Below, in pieces: positions 56,005 to 64,000 of a stretch of DNA of 64,000 nucleotides. The translations under genes and the position numbers were made by a program. How positions within the stretch are numbered: the stretch's first letter is position 1; each line of letters opens with the position of its first letter. Below the pieces are notes generated by a model, which was not told the DNA's origin, did not search any database, and worked only from the letters and a program-made list of their open reading frames with translations. The stretch spans positions 372,001 to 436,000 of the forward strand of contig JAQMWT010000379.1 of NCBI GenBank assembly GCA_029834535.1, written 5' to 3'. The stretch comes from Chrysophaeum taylorii. Its lineage: Eukaryota; Sar; Pelagophyceae; Pelagomonadales; Pelagomonadaceae.

Positions 56005-57015
56005 TCAGCAGCGCAGCATGGACGCGATATCCTCGTGGCCGAGGCGGAGCGCCAACTCGAGCGCCGACTCGCCCGAGGCGCGGTCGAAGACGCGCGGTGG
56101 TAAACCAAGGTCGAGGAGGATTCGCGCCGTGCCGAACCGGTTATTCGTAATCGCCGCGTGGAGGAGCGAGGCGGGGTCCTCAAAGAGCAAGGGGCGGTGC
56201 TTGGAGGCGAGATCGCGCAGGCGCGCCTCGTCGCCTGCGGCGGCGGCCTCGCGGAGCGCGGCGCGCGCTCCCGCACGCACGGCTTCCTGTCGCTCGAGCT
56301 CGAGGATCCACGCGGGAAGGTCCTCGGCAGCCGCGAGTTCCTCGAGCTCGCCGCGACTGAGTTGCTCCGCCTCGGCGCGCCCGGCGGCGCGCTCCTCCTG
56401 AACGAGGCGCCAGAGGTGGGGAGCCGGCGTGCGTGGTCTGGCCTTTACGGCGCCTCGCCGAGAGCGGACGCGCAACGTCCGCTCAGCGCCAAGGCCCTCG
56501 GAGACGCCGACGACGACGTCGTCGCGCGCCTCGATCTCCGCGTACAGGTCGCGGCGCTCGCTTCGACTCCGCCCTTGCCATTCCAGCTCGAGAGCCTGCC
56601 ACTCCTCGTCGTCCTCGTGCGCCTGGAGTCGCCGCGCGAACCACGCGATGAGGCTCGGTGCCGACTCGGCCATCGGACTCGCGAGCGCAATCTCGAGAGT
56701 TTTTCCGCGTCTTACCGCCGACGCGCACGGCGGCGCGTCTTCGCCTTCGAGCGCGATCTCCTCGGCCACCGGCTGCAGGAGAACGGCCGGGAGTGCGCCC
56801 TCGCGCGCCTCCTCCTCCGCCTCGCGCGACGCCGCGAGAGACGCGACCGATCGACACATCGAACCTCTGCGAGCTCCCTTGGCAACGTACGCACTGCGCG
56901 CCTCCGCCCACGACCCGCGCACCCGTCGCACCTTGCGGACGCTCCCATCGGCTCGCACGCTCCCGCCTTCCACAACCACCTCCTCAGGCTCGTCGCGGCC
57001 GGATGAAGCCATCAT
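56005..57015 (-). CDS. Ankyrin-repeat-containing protein
   Basis: 336 aa from the ATG at 57015. The first ~200 residues are Ala/Arg/Glu-rich, mostly helical, with no family I recognise. Two ankyrin-like repeats end the protein: ALREAAAAGDEARLRDLASK, then SLLHAAITNNRFGTARILLDLG and ESALELALRLGHEDIASML. Ankyrin repeats bind other proteins. An RDLYAEIEARDD segment and a WQALELEWQG segment precede them. There is no signal peptide or membrane segment. The function is unknown. Downstream 160 bp separate it from the small possible gene on the other strand. Confidence 0.72.
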   Translation of the reverse strand: MMASSGRDEPEEVVVEGGSVRADGSVRKVRRVRGSWAEARSAYVAKGARRGSMCRSVASLAASREAEEEAREGALPAVLLQPVAEEIALEGEDAPPCASAVRRGKTLEIALASPMAESAPSLIAWFARRLQAHEDDEEWQALELEWQGRSRSERRDLYAEIEARDDVVVGVSEGLGAERTLRVRSRRGAVKARPRTPAPHLWRLVQEERAAGRAEAEQLSRGELEELAAAEDLPAWILELERQEAVRAGARAALREAAAAGDEARLRDLASKHRPLLFEDPASLLHAAITNNRFGTARILLDLGLPPRVFDRASGESALELALRLGHEDIASMLRC

Positions 57016-57828
57016 CAACGCGATTCGAGCTTCTTGACCTCTTGCGTTGCTTACCCCTTCAAGGTCAGCATCACCCGGCCGATAAGTTTTGTCTCTCGAC
57101 GGGAGAGACGCTCGATTGCGACTGTGCGACCCAATTTTAAAGTCCGATAAGTGTGAACTCCACTCATCGGAAATCTTCGCTCGCCTCGGCAGGGTCGTTA
57201 CCGCGGTGATTTACTAAAAGGACTAGACGAGGGGTTGCGCGCAGCAGAGGTGAAGGGAAGGGATGAAGAGGAGGCGCCCGCCAGGAGATCGGCACAGCAG
57301 GACACGTAGAAGAGGCGCATTTTGTCACGAGGGGAAGGGCGAGGTCGTCGGGGGACCGGCGGTACACCGACGGAAGTGCGGGCGTAGGAGACACGGGCGG
57401 GAGCGCGTTGCTAAGAGAGGGTCGCCCCGGTGTAACGCCATGCGCTGTGAGAGGGGATCGTCGAGTTCGAGCGGCGCCGCCCCGAACACGAACGAAAAAC
57501 AGGGGAAGTAAAAGATGAGGAAGCGGCAAGAGAGAAAAGCATCGACGCAAAGACGCACGAGCGCGGTGGCATTGCGGCCACCTGCGTTTATCTCGCGCAT
57601 AACAACAACAACAACGTCTCAACGTCGAAGATAGAGAGGAGCTTGAGAGGAACGAGGCGGGTCGAGAAAAGTGAAGGTGGGTTGAATAAAAAAAGAAAGA
57701 TGCATGCGGTGGCCGTCAAATGTTGTGTGGTGAGATTTTGTGGGCGTCGCGTCTCGTTCCCGCGGCATAGGCAGTGGTGTCTCGCTCCCGCGGTATCGGC
57801 AGCCGTCCGTAGTCTTCTTCAGTGAGCT
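57016..57828. other. Intergenic gap between two minus-strand genes
   Basis: 813 bp without a gene I can support. Frames are arginine-rich shadows. A duplicated phrase (GCGTCTCGTTCCCGCGG then GTCTCGCTCCCGCGG, 57748-57795) lies just past the DnaJ stop. Confidence 0.4.
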
Positions 57829-59120
57829 TTAGCTTTGCGCGCACTGGACGCGCTGACCGTTGTGTCCAGCCTCGTCGTCGTCGTCGTCGTCGTCGCCCGA
57901 GGCGCCTTGGCCCTTGCCGAGTTCGTTGAGATCGATCTCGTCAAGCATCGCCTCCTCGACGGTCTCGGGGTCGTAGCCTTCGTCGTTGATGGCGGGCGGA
58001 AGCGCAGTCTTGAGCATTTCCATCTGCTCTTCGCCGAGCGAGTAGTTGGGCGGAAAGACAATGGTGAAGAGGACGAAAAGTCGTCCTTTGTCGAAGGGGT
58101 TTCCGTGCTTAGGCATGCCCTCGCCCTCGACGCACATGACGTACGGTACACCCGACGTGACCTCGGGGCGAACGATCTGGCCGGGTTTTGACTGAACGAG
58201 GAGCTGGCGGCCGTCGAGCTGGCGCACGACAAATTTGAAGCCGCAGAGAGCCTCCGAGAGCGAAATGTCTTTCTGGAGCAACAAATCGGCACCCTTGCGC
58301 TTGAAGGTGGCGTGTTCTTTTTGCTGCAGCACGAAGACAACGTCACCGGGCTCGGCGTTGGGTGACTCGTTGCCCATGCCCGAGAAGCGAAGCTTGGTGT
58401 TGTGCGACGCGCCCTTGTCGACGTTGACCTCGAGAACCTGGCGCTCCTTCTTCATCTGGACCCGATACCCGCCCGTGCAGTCCGGGCATCGCGACTGGAG
58501 CTGCTGAACCATGCCGGGGCCGATCTGGCGCATCTGGACGACGACGCCCTGGCCGCGGCACGTGGTGCATTTCTTGGGCTCGCCCTTCATTACCGACCGC
58601 GTGATGGCCAACTTGGCCGTCTTGCCGTTGTATAAATCTTCGAGCGACACCTTGAGAGGATACACCGTATCCTCGGCCTTGCGCTTGCCGCCCCTCGCGC
58701 GTCTGCGCCCGCCACCAAAAAACAAGTCGAAGACGTCCATGCCGCCCTCGGGCATGTCGCCGCCCTCGAGGCCCTCGAGTCCATACTTGTCGTACTTTTC
58801 TCGCTTCTCTGGATCGCTCAGGACCTCGTAGGCCGCCTGGATCTTTTTGAATTCTTCCGGATCCCCACCCTTGTCCGGGTGCTTTTTCAGCGCCAGTCTC
58901 CTGAACGACTTCTTGATGTCCGAATCGCTCGCCTTCTTGTCCACGCCCAAAACCTACGAAAAAGAAGAATAAGCGCGGCGCGAGGCGGCGGCTTCACAAA
59001 TCCTACCTTGTACAGCGCGTCCGTGTCGGCCGGCTCTCGTTGTCTACCACCGCCGCCGCCGCCGCCGCCCATGGGCCCGTCGTCCATCCCCGGGAAAGGG
59101 ATTCCCCCAGGAAAAAACAT
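57829..59120 (-). CDS. Type I-like DnaJ/Hsp40 with reduced zinc finger, 2 exons
   Basis: Exon 1 59120-59007 and exon 2 58953-57829, with a 53-nt GT-AG intron inside the J domain; 412 aa. A Gly/Pro-rich lead with a poly-Gly run precedes TDALYKVLGV. HPD at 63-65 is the Hsp70-stimulating motif. A Gly-rich linker ([11 protein letters not shown]) follows. The zinc region keeps only CTTCRGQG (Cys167, 170) and CPDCTGG (Cys194, 197), spaced by [13 protein letters not shown]. These are the inner pair (zinc site II); the outer pair (site I) is deleted on both sides. C-terminal substrate domains are complete ([24 protein letters not shown]). The protein ends CAQS, a CaaX box for farnesylation as in YDJ1/DNAJA1. 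It co-chaperones cytosolic Hsp70 and probably sits partly on membranes. Confidence 0.9.
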
Positions 59121-59520
59121 CTTTCGTTTCTGTGGTGTCTGCGCTCCTACTAGGTGGTGGTGCCTGCGCTCAGAGCCTAGGTCTTCACGAACCGATACCT
59201 CCGCGCGGACTCTGCTGCACACCTCGGAGGTGGAGTTCTAGCTCCCCGAGAAGATCAAAAAACCGCTCGGCTTTGGTCGTCAAGAGTGTGCGTCGTCAAG
59301 AGTGTGCGCCAGCACACAGCCCAGCAGACGGATGACGGCTTCGATCGAATGCGAAAAATAACCTGGGTGACGAGTTCGTTCGCCAAACGTTGCACACACA
59401 CAACTCGAGGTACGTTTGAGTTGGGGTAAGGTTGAAAAAAGCAACGGGCTCTTGCCTCTAGCTGTGCACACGGCCGGCCGTCGTCGCGGCTTTGCGCATC
59501 ATGCCGCCGCCGCCGTTCTG
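59121..59520. promoter_or_regulatory. Divergent promoter region
   Basis: 400 bp between the ATGs of the DnaJ and GT8-GT90 genes. A 15-bp direct repeat CGTCAAGAGTGTGCG occurs twice at 59278-59307. No convincing TATA box is present. Confidence 0.35.
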
Positions 59521-62428
59521 ATGGGTCGTCACGCCACGCGCGCTCACGTGCTCGGAATGATGCTCGCCGCAGTCGTCTTGGCGGCGACGACGACAACAAC
59601 ACTCGTCCGTACAACCAGCGATGCGACGATGAAAGTCGCGCCGTTGGCGGGAGCTTTCAACACCACCACCACCACCACCACCACCAACTTGGGGACGGCG
59701 CAACGGAGCCTTCATATCCCAACCGGCGACGTGCACGTCGTGGTCGCCGGAGATCGCGCGCAGTCGCTCGGGATCGTCGCGTGCGCACGGTCGCTGTTCG
59801 CGGCCACCCTCCATCCAGAACGCGTGATGTTGCACGTCATCGCCGACGAGAACGCCGCGCCCGACATCGACGACGCGCTGCGGTGCGCACTCGAGGCCAA
59901 GCACCGATTCCACGTCTACGCGTTCGATCTCCAACGGTACGCGAAAAAGAACGACACGCAGCCTCTGCGGATCCGCGTCCCGCTCAAGAAGCATAAGATC
60001 AACCTCGCGTCAGATTTGAACTTCGCGAGGTTCTATCTCACCGAATTCCTCGCGCCCGACGTCGCCAAGGTCGTCTACCTCGACGCCGACACCATCGTGC
60101 TCAAGGACGTCGCGACGTTGTACGACGCGGCCCTCGCGGGCGCGAAGGGGTACGTGTTCGCCGCCGTCAGCCGCGCCAACAAGAAGATCTGTGGAGCGTT
60201 CCTCAACTGCGAGCGACCAGAGGTCGAGGCGCTCCTCCGGAACCACCAAATAGACGACCCCGAAAACCAGTGCGTGTGGGTATTGCCGTGTTTGCGCGAG
60301 CGCGTCGTCGCAGGCTCGACGCCTTCAACGCGGGCGTCATGGTCATGCACCTCGAGCGTTGGAAGCTCGAGCGCTTCACAGAGAAGATCGAGTACTGGAT
60401 CCGCTGGAACGAGCAGATCCCACTCTACGACCTCGCCTCCAACCCGCCGCTGGTCCTCGCGGCGCGCGGCGAGTTCGAGCACCTCGACGAAGGTTGGAAC
60501 TGCCAGCGCAGCCACGCGTGCTGGGACGCCGGCAACGCGAGCGCGCTGCACTGGAACGGCGTCAACAAACCGTGGAACTTCCAGCCGCCCGACGCCAAGT
60601 GGCTGAGGCACGTTGATCAGATCGCCGAAAAGTGCCTCGCGAAGCTACCGGCGATGGGCGGTGGCGGTTCGCCGCAGGGTAACAGCAAGACCTATCCGCT
60701 CGAGGTCAAATCGGCAGCCATGTCCAACTGGCTCAAGGCGAGCATGAACGACACGTGGCGCGACTTCGACCTTCTGCGGCAAGCGACGACGCTCCTACGA
60801 CGGGGGGATCTGCAGCCCGAAGGAAGCGCATGGTGGAAACACCTCCGGATGCGGGTCGTCGCCGAGATGGAGCGGAGCATCGACGCCTTCGAAAGGCGCG
60901 ATCCGCCCTCGCTCGTCGGCGCTGCCCGCGCCTTTTTGGACGCGCTCGAGCCGCCCCAGCTCTGCGACCACGTGCTGATTGCGGTGCTTCGAGGCCGACT
61001 CTACGCCGACGTCTCCGCCTTTGCGCCCGGCGGCCCCTGCGGCCTCGTGCCGCCCGATAACCTCATCTCGTTCTTATACTTCTTCTCGATCCTCCTCGAC
61101 CAGCAAGTCTCGCCCGACGCACCCACCTTCGACGACGTTGCATTCCTCGTGTGCACAGCCGTGTCTTCGTCGAGGACCGTTGCCTCCGTGCCCTCATTCC
61201 TCTACGCCAAGAGAAAGGGCGCCGCGCAACCGGGCATCGTCGTGCCAGGACCCGCGTACGTCGCGCAGGAGCTCGACCGACGCTCCGACCACGAGCCGCT
61301 GTCGGCGCGAGAGCTTTCGACCTGGCTCCCCGACGACCAGCAAGCCGTCTACGCGCACCTCACCGCTTCGGGATCCCAGCAGTGGCGCATCCGCTTCGAG
61401 AAACTGCGCGCAGCGGCAGCGGACGTAGTGGGCGTCAACGCGACGTGGACGGAGCGATCTGTCCGTGCGACGTGAGTGCGACGCGCCCATCAGTCCGAGT
61501 CCGATCCCGCCGCAGGTGGCGAGGCCGAATGTCTGCGAGGTACTTCTCGTGCCTCGACGACGCGACGTGAGACCCACAAAAAATATGCCACTCAAAAGTG
61601 GAGGATGCTAGGTGGTCGCGCCTCGAGATGCTCGCGCTCTCGCAGAACGAGCCGGACGTGTTCGACGCCCGCCTCACGAGCAGCAAGGAGGTACGAAGGC
61701 ACGCTGATACCCACCAAACATACCACCATAGGAGCCCGACGATATCGAGTTTTGCGTCTCGAGAGCCAACCTCAAACCCGAGCTCTCCAGGAGATTGACA
61801 AAGATATTGCGACACGGCCTGCTCGCGTCGCGACCGTCGGCGGGCGCGCTCCGAGAGTACCTTCACAGCCGATACGTCGTCATGCTCCCCGAGTGCGTTG
61901 GATACGAAACGTATTCTCCGTCACTCGCGGCGGGTGCGCGCTGCGCAGGTCGAAGAACCGCCCCGACGCGCACTCTTCCGCGCTTTGGGGTGTGGGCGCC
62001 TCGGTCCTTCTCTGGGACTCTCCACTCAACTCTCACGTGCCGCGATGGTGTGTTGTTGTTGTCTTTTGCTCTCGAGAGTGCGTTTCTTCTCCTCCTCGAC
62101 TCGCAGGCTCACGCCCGCCCTGGAAAATGGCAAGACGCACCTCACTATTACCAGCGGAACTGCCGCCAAGGTCGTCGACATGCTCAGGCAAAATGACGGC
62201 GTCGCCCGTTACCTCGCCTTGAATGCGCGCAATCTCCACGACCACTTGCTTTGCCCCGCGTGTGTCCGGCAGTTTTGGGCCGCGACGCTCCGACACTATC
62301 GCCGACACTTCGGCTTCGAAGACTTGACGTCGGCTGAGCTCAGCACAGCGCTCAAGAACGCCAATGTCGCTCTCACCCCAGTTGATACACTAGGCAGCTG
62401 GTTTGTCGGGCGATATGTGATGCGCTGA
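59521..62428 (+). CDS. GT8-GT90 double glycosyltransferase, type II membrane, 7 exons
   Basis: Model: 59521-60269, 60314-61471, 61516-61539, 61612-61690, 61732-61892, 61949-62047, 62107-62428. All introns are GT-AG and the frame closes; 863 aa. An N-terminal signal anchor (VLGMMLAAVVLAA) and a Thr-rich stem suggest a Golgi/ER type II protein. The GT8 domain (~70-350) has VVVAGDRAQ, the metal-binding YLDADTIV (Asp188, Asp190), FNAGVM (created exactly by the first splice) and HWNGVNKPW (His329). A helical linker follows. From ~450 the sequence reads like GT90 (CAP10/POGLUT): LRGRLYADV, a VPSFLYAKRKG segment, TWRGRMSARWSRLEML (made by exons 3 and 4), FDARLTSSKE, EFCVSRANLK, VGASVLLWDSP and LTPALENGKTHLTI. 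GT8 adds Gal/GalA/Glc-type sugars; GT90 adds xylose or glucose. Acceptors are unknown. The GT90 half is divergent, so that call is less certain. Confidence 0.8.
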
Positions 62429-62628
62429 CCTCGACGTCTACGACGACGCTTCGTTCTAGTATGGCTGCCCTTGGAGGAATCTTTTTATTGTCGTCACGTC
62501 GGTTTTTATTACTGCATTCCTGCAGAATCTTGTGAGTACGTCATTGAAGAATGTTCGGTGCCTTCTAGCAGCGTTCCAAGTCCTTACGGCGAGGTGTTCA
62601 TGAAGCCGCGCGCCCTCTTCTCTCTCTC
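62429..62628. other. Short gap, probable 3' UTR
   Basis: There is no gene. It connects the GT8-GT90 stop codon with the tandem repeats. Confidence 0.3.
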
Positions 62629-62848
62629 CACCGCGCGGGCCAGTGTCTTTAAAGGTCGACTGCTATGAGGGGGGCGGGTGTGTGAAGGATGCACCGCGCG
62701 GGCCAGTGTCTTTAAAGGTCGACTGCTAAGAGGGGGGCGGGTGTGTGAAGGATGTGTGTGGTTTTGTGGGGCAAGAGGGATACTGTCCCTACACGCCCCT
62801 GGTGTGGTTTTGTGGGGCGAGAGGGATACTGTCCCTACACGCCCCTGG
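62629..62848. repeat. Two tandem duplications, 2 x 63 bp and 2 x 46 bp
   Basis: Unit A (62629-62691, 62692-62754) contains GTCTTTAAAGGTCGACTGCT and a GGGGGGCGGGTGTGTGAAGG segment. Unit B (62757-62802, 62803-62848) starts TGTGGTTTTGTGGGGC and contains GATACTGTCCCTACACG. Copies within each pair differ by about one base, so they are recent. Unit A resembles the extra segment in Helitron copy 3. Confidence 0.85.
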
Positions 62849-63249
62849 TGCATTCACTAATTGGTGATTTTAAAGAGTAGGTATCGCCGCGAGTTTCAAG
62901 CACGTTGCGGGCCCTGGGGGTGAGTGCGGGGTCCCCCACGAGAAAAAGACAAACATTTCAGAAGAAAAGGAAGAAGGGTGAATATGCATAATATGGAGCC
63001 GCGATGTTGTCAGCTAGAGAGGGAATTTCTTATAAGCGGCGACGACGTGAGGATAGTTTGTGTGGTCTTGGCAAATAAAGGCAGAGTCGTGGTCCGCGTC
63101 GCGCATGGGATAGGGTCTATATGTCTCGATCTCGAGCAGAATAAGCGCGGGGAAAAAAGGTCGCCACGGGAGGGAGGGAGGGAGGGAGGGCACACCAGGG
63201 AGCGGGGGGACGCGGCATTTTGTGGTTATCGCGAGATACTCAGGCGACA
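62849..63249. other. Gap without a supported gene
   Basis: Contains a (GGGA)n run at 63170-63190. Small frames only. Confidence 0.35.
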
Positions 63250-64000
63250 TCAGAGCCTGCGAGGAAGAGAAAAAGCGTATGATCGTATATTTGCGCGAGG
63301 CGAGACGTACCAGCGACGAGGAGATCTCGTTCCAAATCGAGGGCGTAGCGTTCGGCTTCGTCCTGGTTCGAAGGGTGAATATTCTCGCGGCGTATAAAAC
63401 TTGGCGGTTGATATACCTACCATGTGGCGAGGTCGCTTGGCATGTGGCGCAGTATCATCGGGTCGGTCGGCCGTTCGGAAGAAGGCGTCGTCGTCGTCGT
63501 CGTCAAAGTCTCTGGAAAAGCATCGCCTTTCGTCTTGGAAGCCGGCTTTCCGGGGGGAGTGGTTTGGGCTCGAGCTAAGGGAGACTAGGTTGGGAGCACC
63601 AACAAAGTCTGCGCCGGCGAACTCTGGAGGCAAGTGGTCGTCGAAGCGTCGGAAGGGAATGTCGTCCGAGACGTTGGAGGGTGGTTCGTCGGAGTCGTCG
63701 CTCGAGCGAGCTCGCCCGGCGACTTCGCCCTTCTCGTCGACCGAACGGCGCGACTCGGCAGAGCGCGAACGCGGCGTGATCTTGTTCGCGGGAAGCTCCC
63801 CCCTCGAGACCGAGACGAGCGCCGCCGAGTCGACTGCCCATCGGCCGCACTCGATATCGACCGCCTCGTCGAAGAGGTATCGGTCCTCGAACGTCGCGTC
63901 GCAAGACGAGGACTGCGCGCAGCACGATAGCAGCTTGTCGGCGTGGGTCTCGTCGGACGCCGTAGTCGCAGCGAGAGATACGTCGACCAGAACCCGCGCG
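63250..64000 (-). CDS. Partial gene running off the right end
   Basis: A minus-strand frame is open from the window edge to a stop at 63250 (about 250 codons). Its composition is protein-like rather than arginine-rich shadow: CDATFEDRYLFDEAVDIECG and RWAVDSAALVSVSRGELPAN near the edge, then Ser/Asp/Glu-rich sequence (SSDDSDEPPSNVSDDIPF) and an Asp run. No ATG is present in the readable part, so the start lies beyond 64000. A GTAGGT donor after RPRHM (about 63448) may end the last well-behaved exon, in which case the true stop is elsewhere. No domain is recognised; the visible part looks like a disordered C-terminal tail. Confidence 0.45.
   Translation of the reverse strand, partial: ARVLVDVSLAATTASDETHADKLLSCCAQSSSCDATFEDRYLFDEAVDIECGRWAVDSAALVSVSRGELPANKITPRSRSAESRRSVDEKGEVAGRARSSDDSDEPPSNVSDDIPFRRFDDHLPPEFAGADFVGAPNLVSLSSSPNHSPRKAGFQDERRCFSRDFDDDDDDAFFRTADRPDDTAPHAKRPRHMVGISTAKFYTPREYSPFEPGRSRTLRPRFGTRSPRRWYVSPRANIRSYAFSLPRRL

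Noticed and set aside
1-64000. tRNA, rRNA and CRISPR features
   Set aside because: No cloverleaf with a GGTTCGAANCC-type box, no rRNA core sequence and no spacer-repeat array was found by eye; a tRNAscan-SE run would settle tRNAs.

Overview
This window looks like nuclear DNA of a GC-rich eukaryotic alga, most likely a photosynthetic stramenopile (an ochrophyte such as a pelagophyte). Four observations support that. Eukaryotic-only genes are present (ribosomal protein L27a, mitochondrial EF-G1, an anoctamin-like protein, GPKOW, a voltage-gated cation channel). Coding frames are interrupted by very short introns (about 40-95 nt) that restore the frame when removed. Two or three products begin with a signal peptide followed by an A/F-type cleavage motif, as in bipartite plastid presequences of secondary algae. 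One product (38071-38781) resembles a plastid protein I associate with stramenopiles. The species cannot be named from the sequence alone.

Layout. 714-12981 is a compact gene block: a winged-helix (LOTUS-like) protein, a plastid-type cytochrome b561, a UreD-UreF fusion, a Maf-type pyrophosphatase, an mARC/MOSC protein, a four-CBS protein and an SH3b-TPR-metallophosphatase. A Helitron copy (8332-9380) sits inside it. 13060-27300 is a lower-GC valley of broken retroelements: a Copia pol on the + strand, a Copia element with partial LTRs on the - strand, a gag-like remnant, and a Gypsy pol on the - strand. The Gypsy pol carries a 365-bp SINE-like insertion with 13-bp target duplications. 27300-38781 is gene-dense again: mEF-G1, a nine-exon membrane-anchored GH1, a single-domain cation channel, a PDZ-ferredoxin fusion, an FKBP-TPR-cyclophilin fusion and a plastid protein. 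Two more Helitron copies lie head-to-tail at 39044-41306. 41614-62428 holds RPL27A, a beta-propeller-like protein, a FAXC/metaxin-like protein, an anoctamin-like protein, a flavin-reductase-fold protein, an unknown coiled-coil protein, a dienelactone hydrolase, GPKOW, an ankyrin protein, a DnaJ and a large GT8-GT90 double glycosyltransferase. A partial gene runs off the right end.

Genes are packed head-to-head (start codons 32-85 bp apart at three loci) and tail-to-tail (one pair overlaps in its stop codons). There is no operon-like pathway. Local functional hints are urease maturation (UreD-UreF), molybdenum-cofactor chemistry (mARC) and protein folding (DnaJ, double immunophilin). The most noteworthy items are the GT8-GT90 fusion reconstructed through six introns, the tandem Helitrons with shared lesions, the SINE-like insertion, the UreD-UreF and PDZ-ferredoxin fusions, and a DnaJ that keeps only one of its two zinc sites. 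All splice models were made by eye from reading frames and splice consensus.
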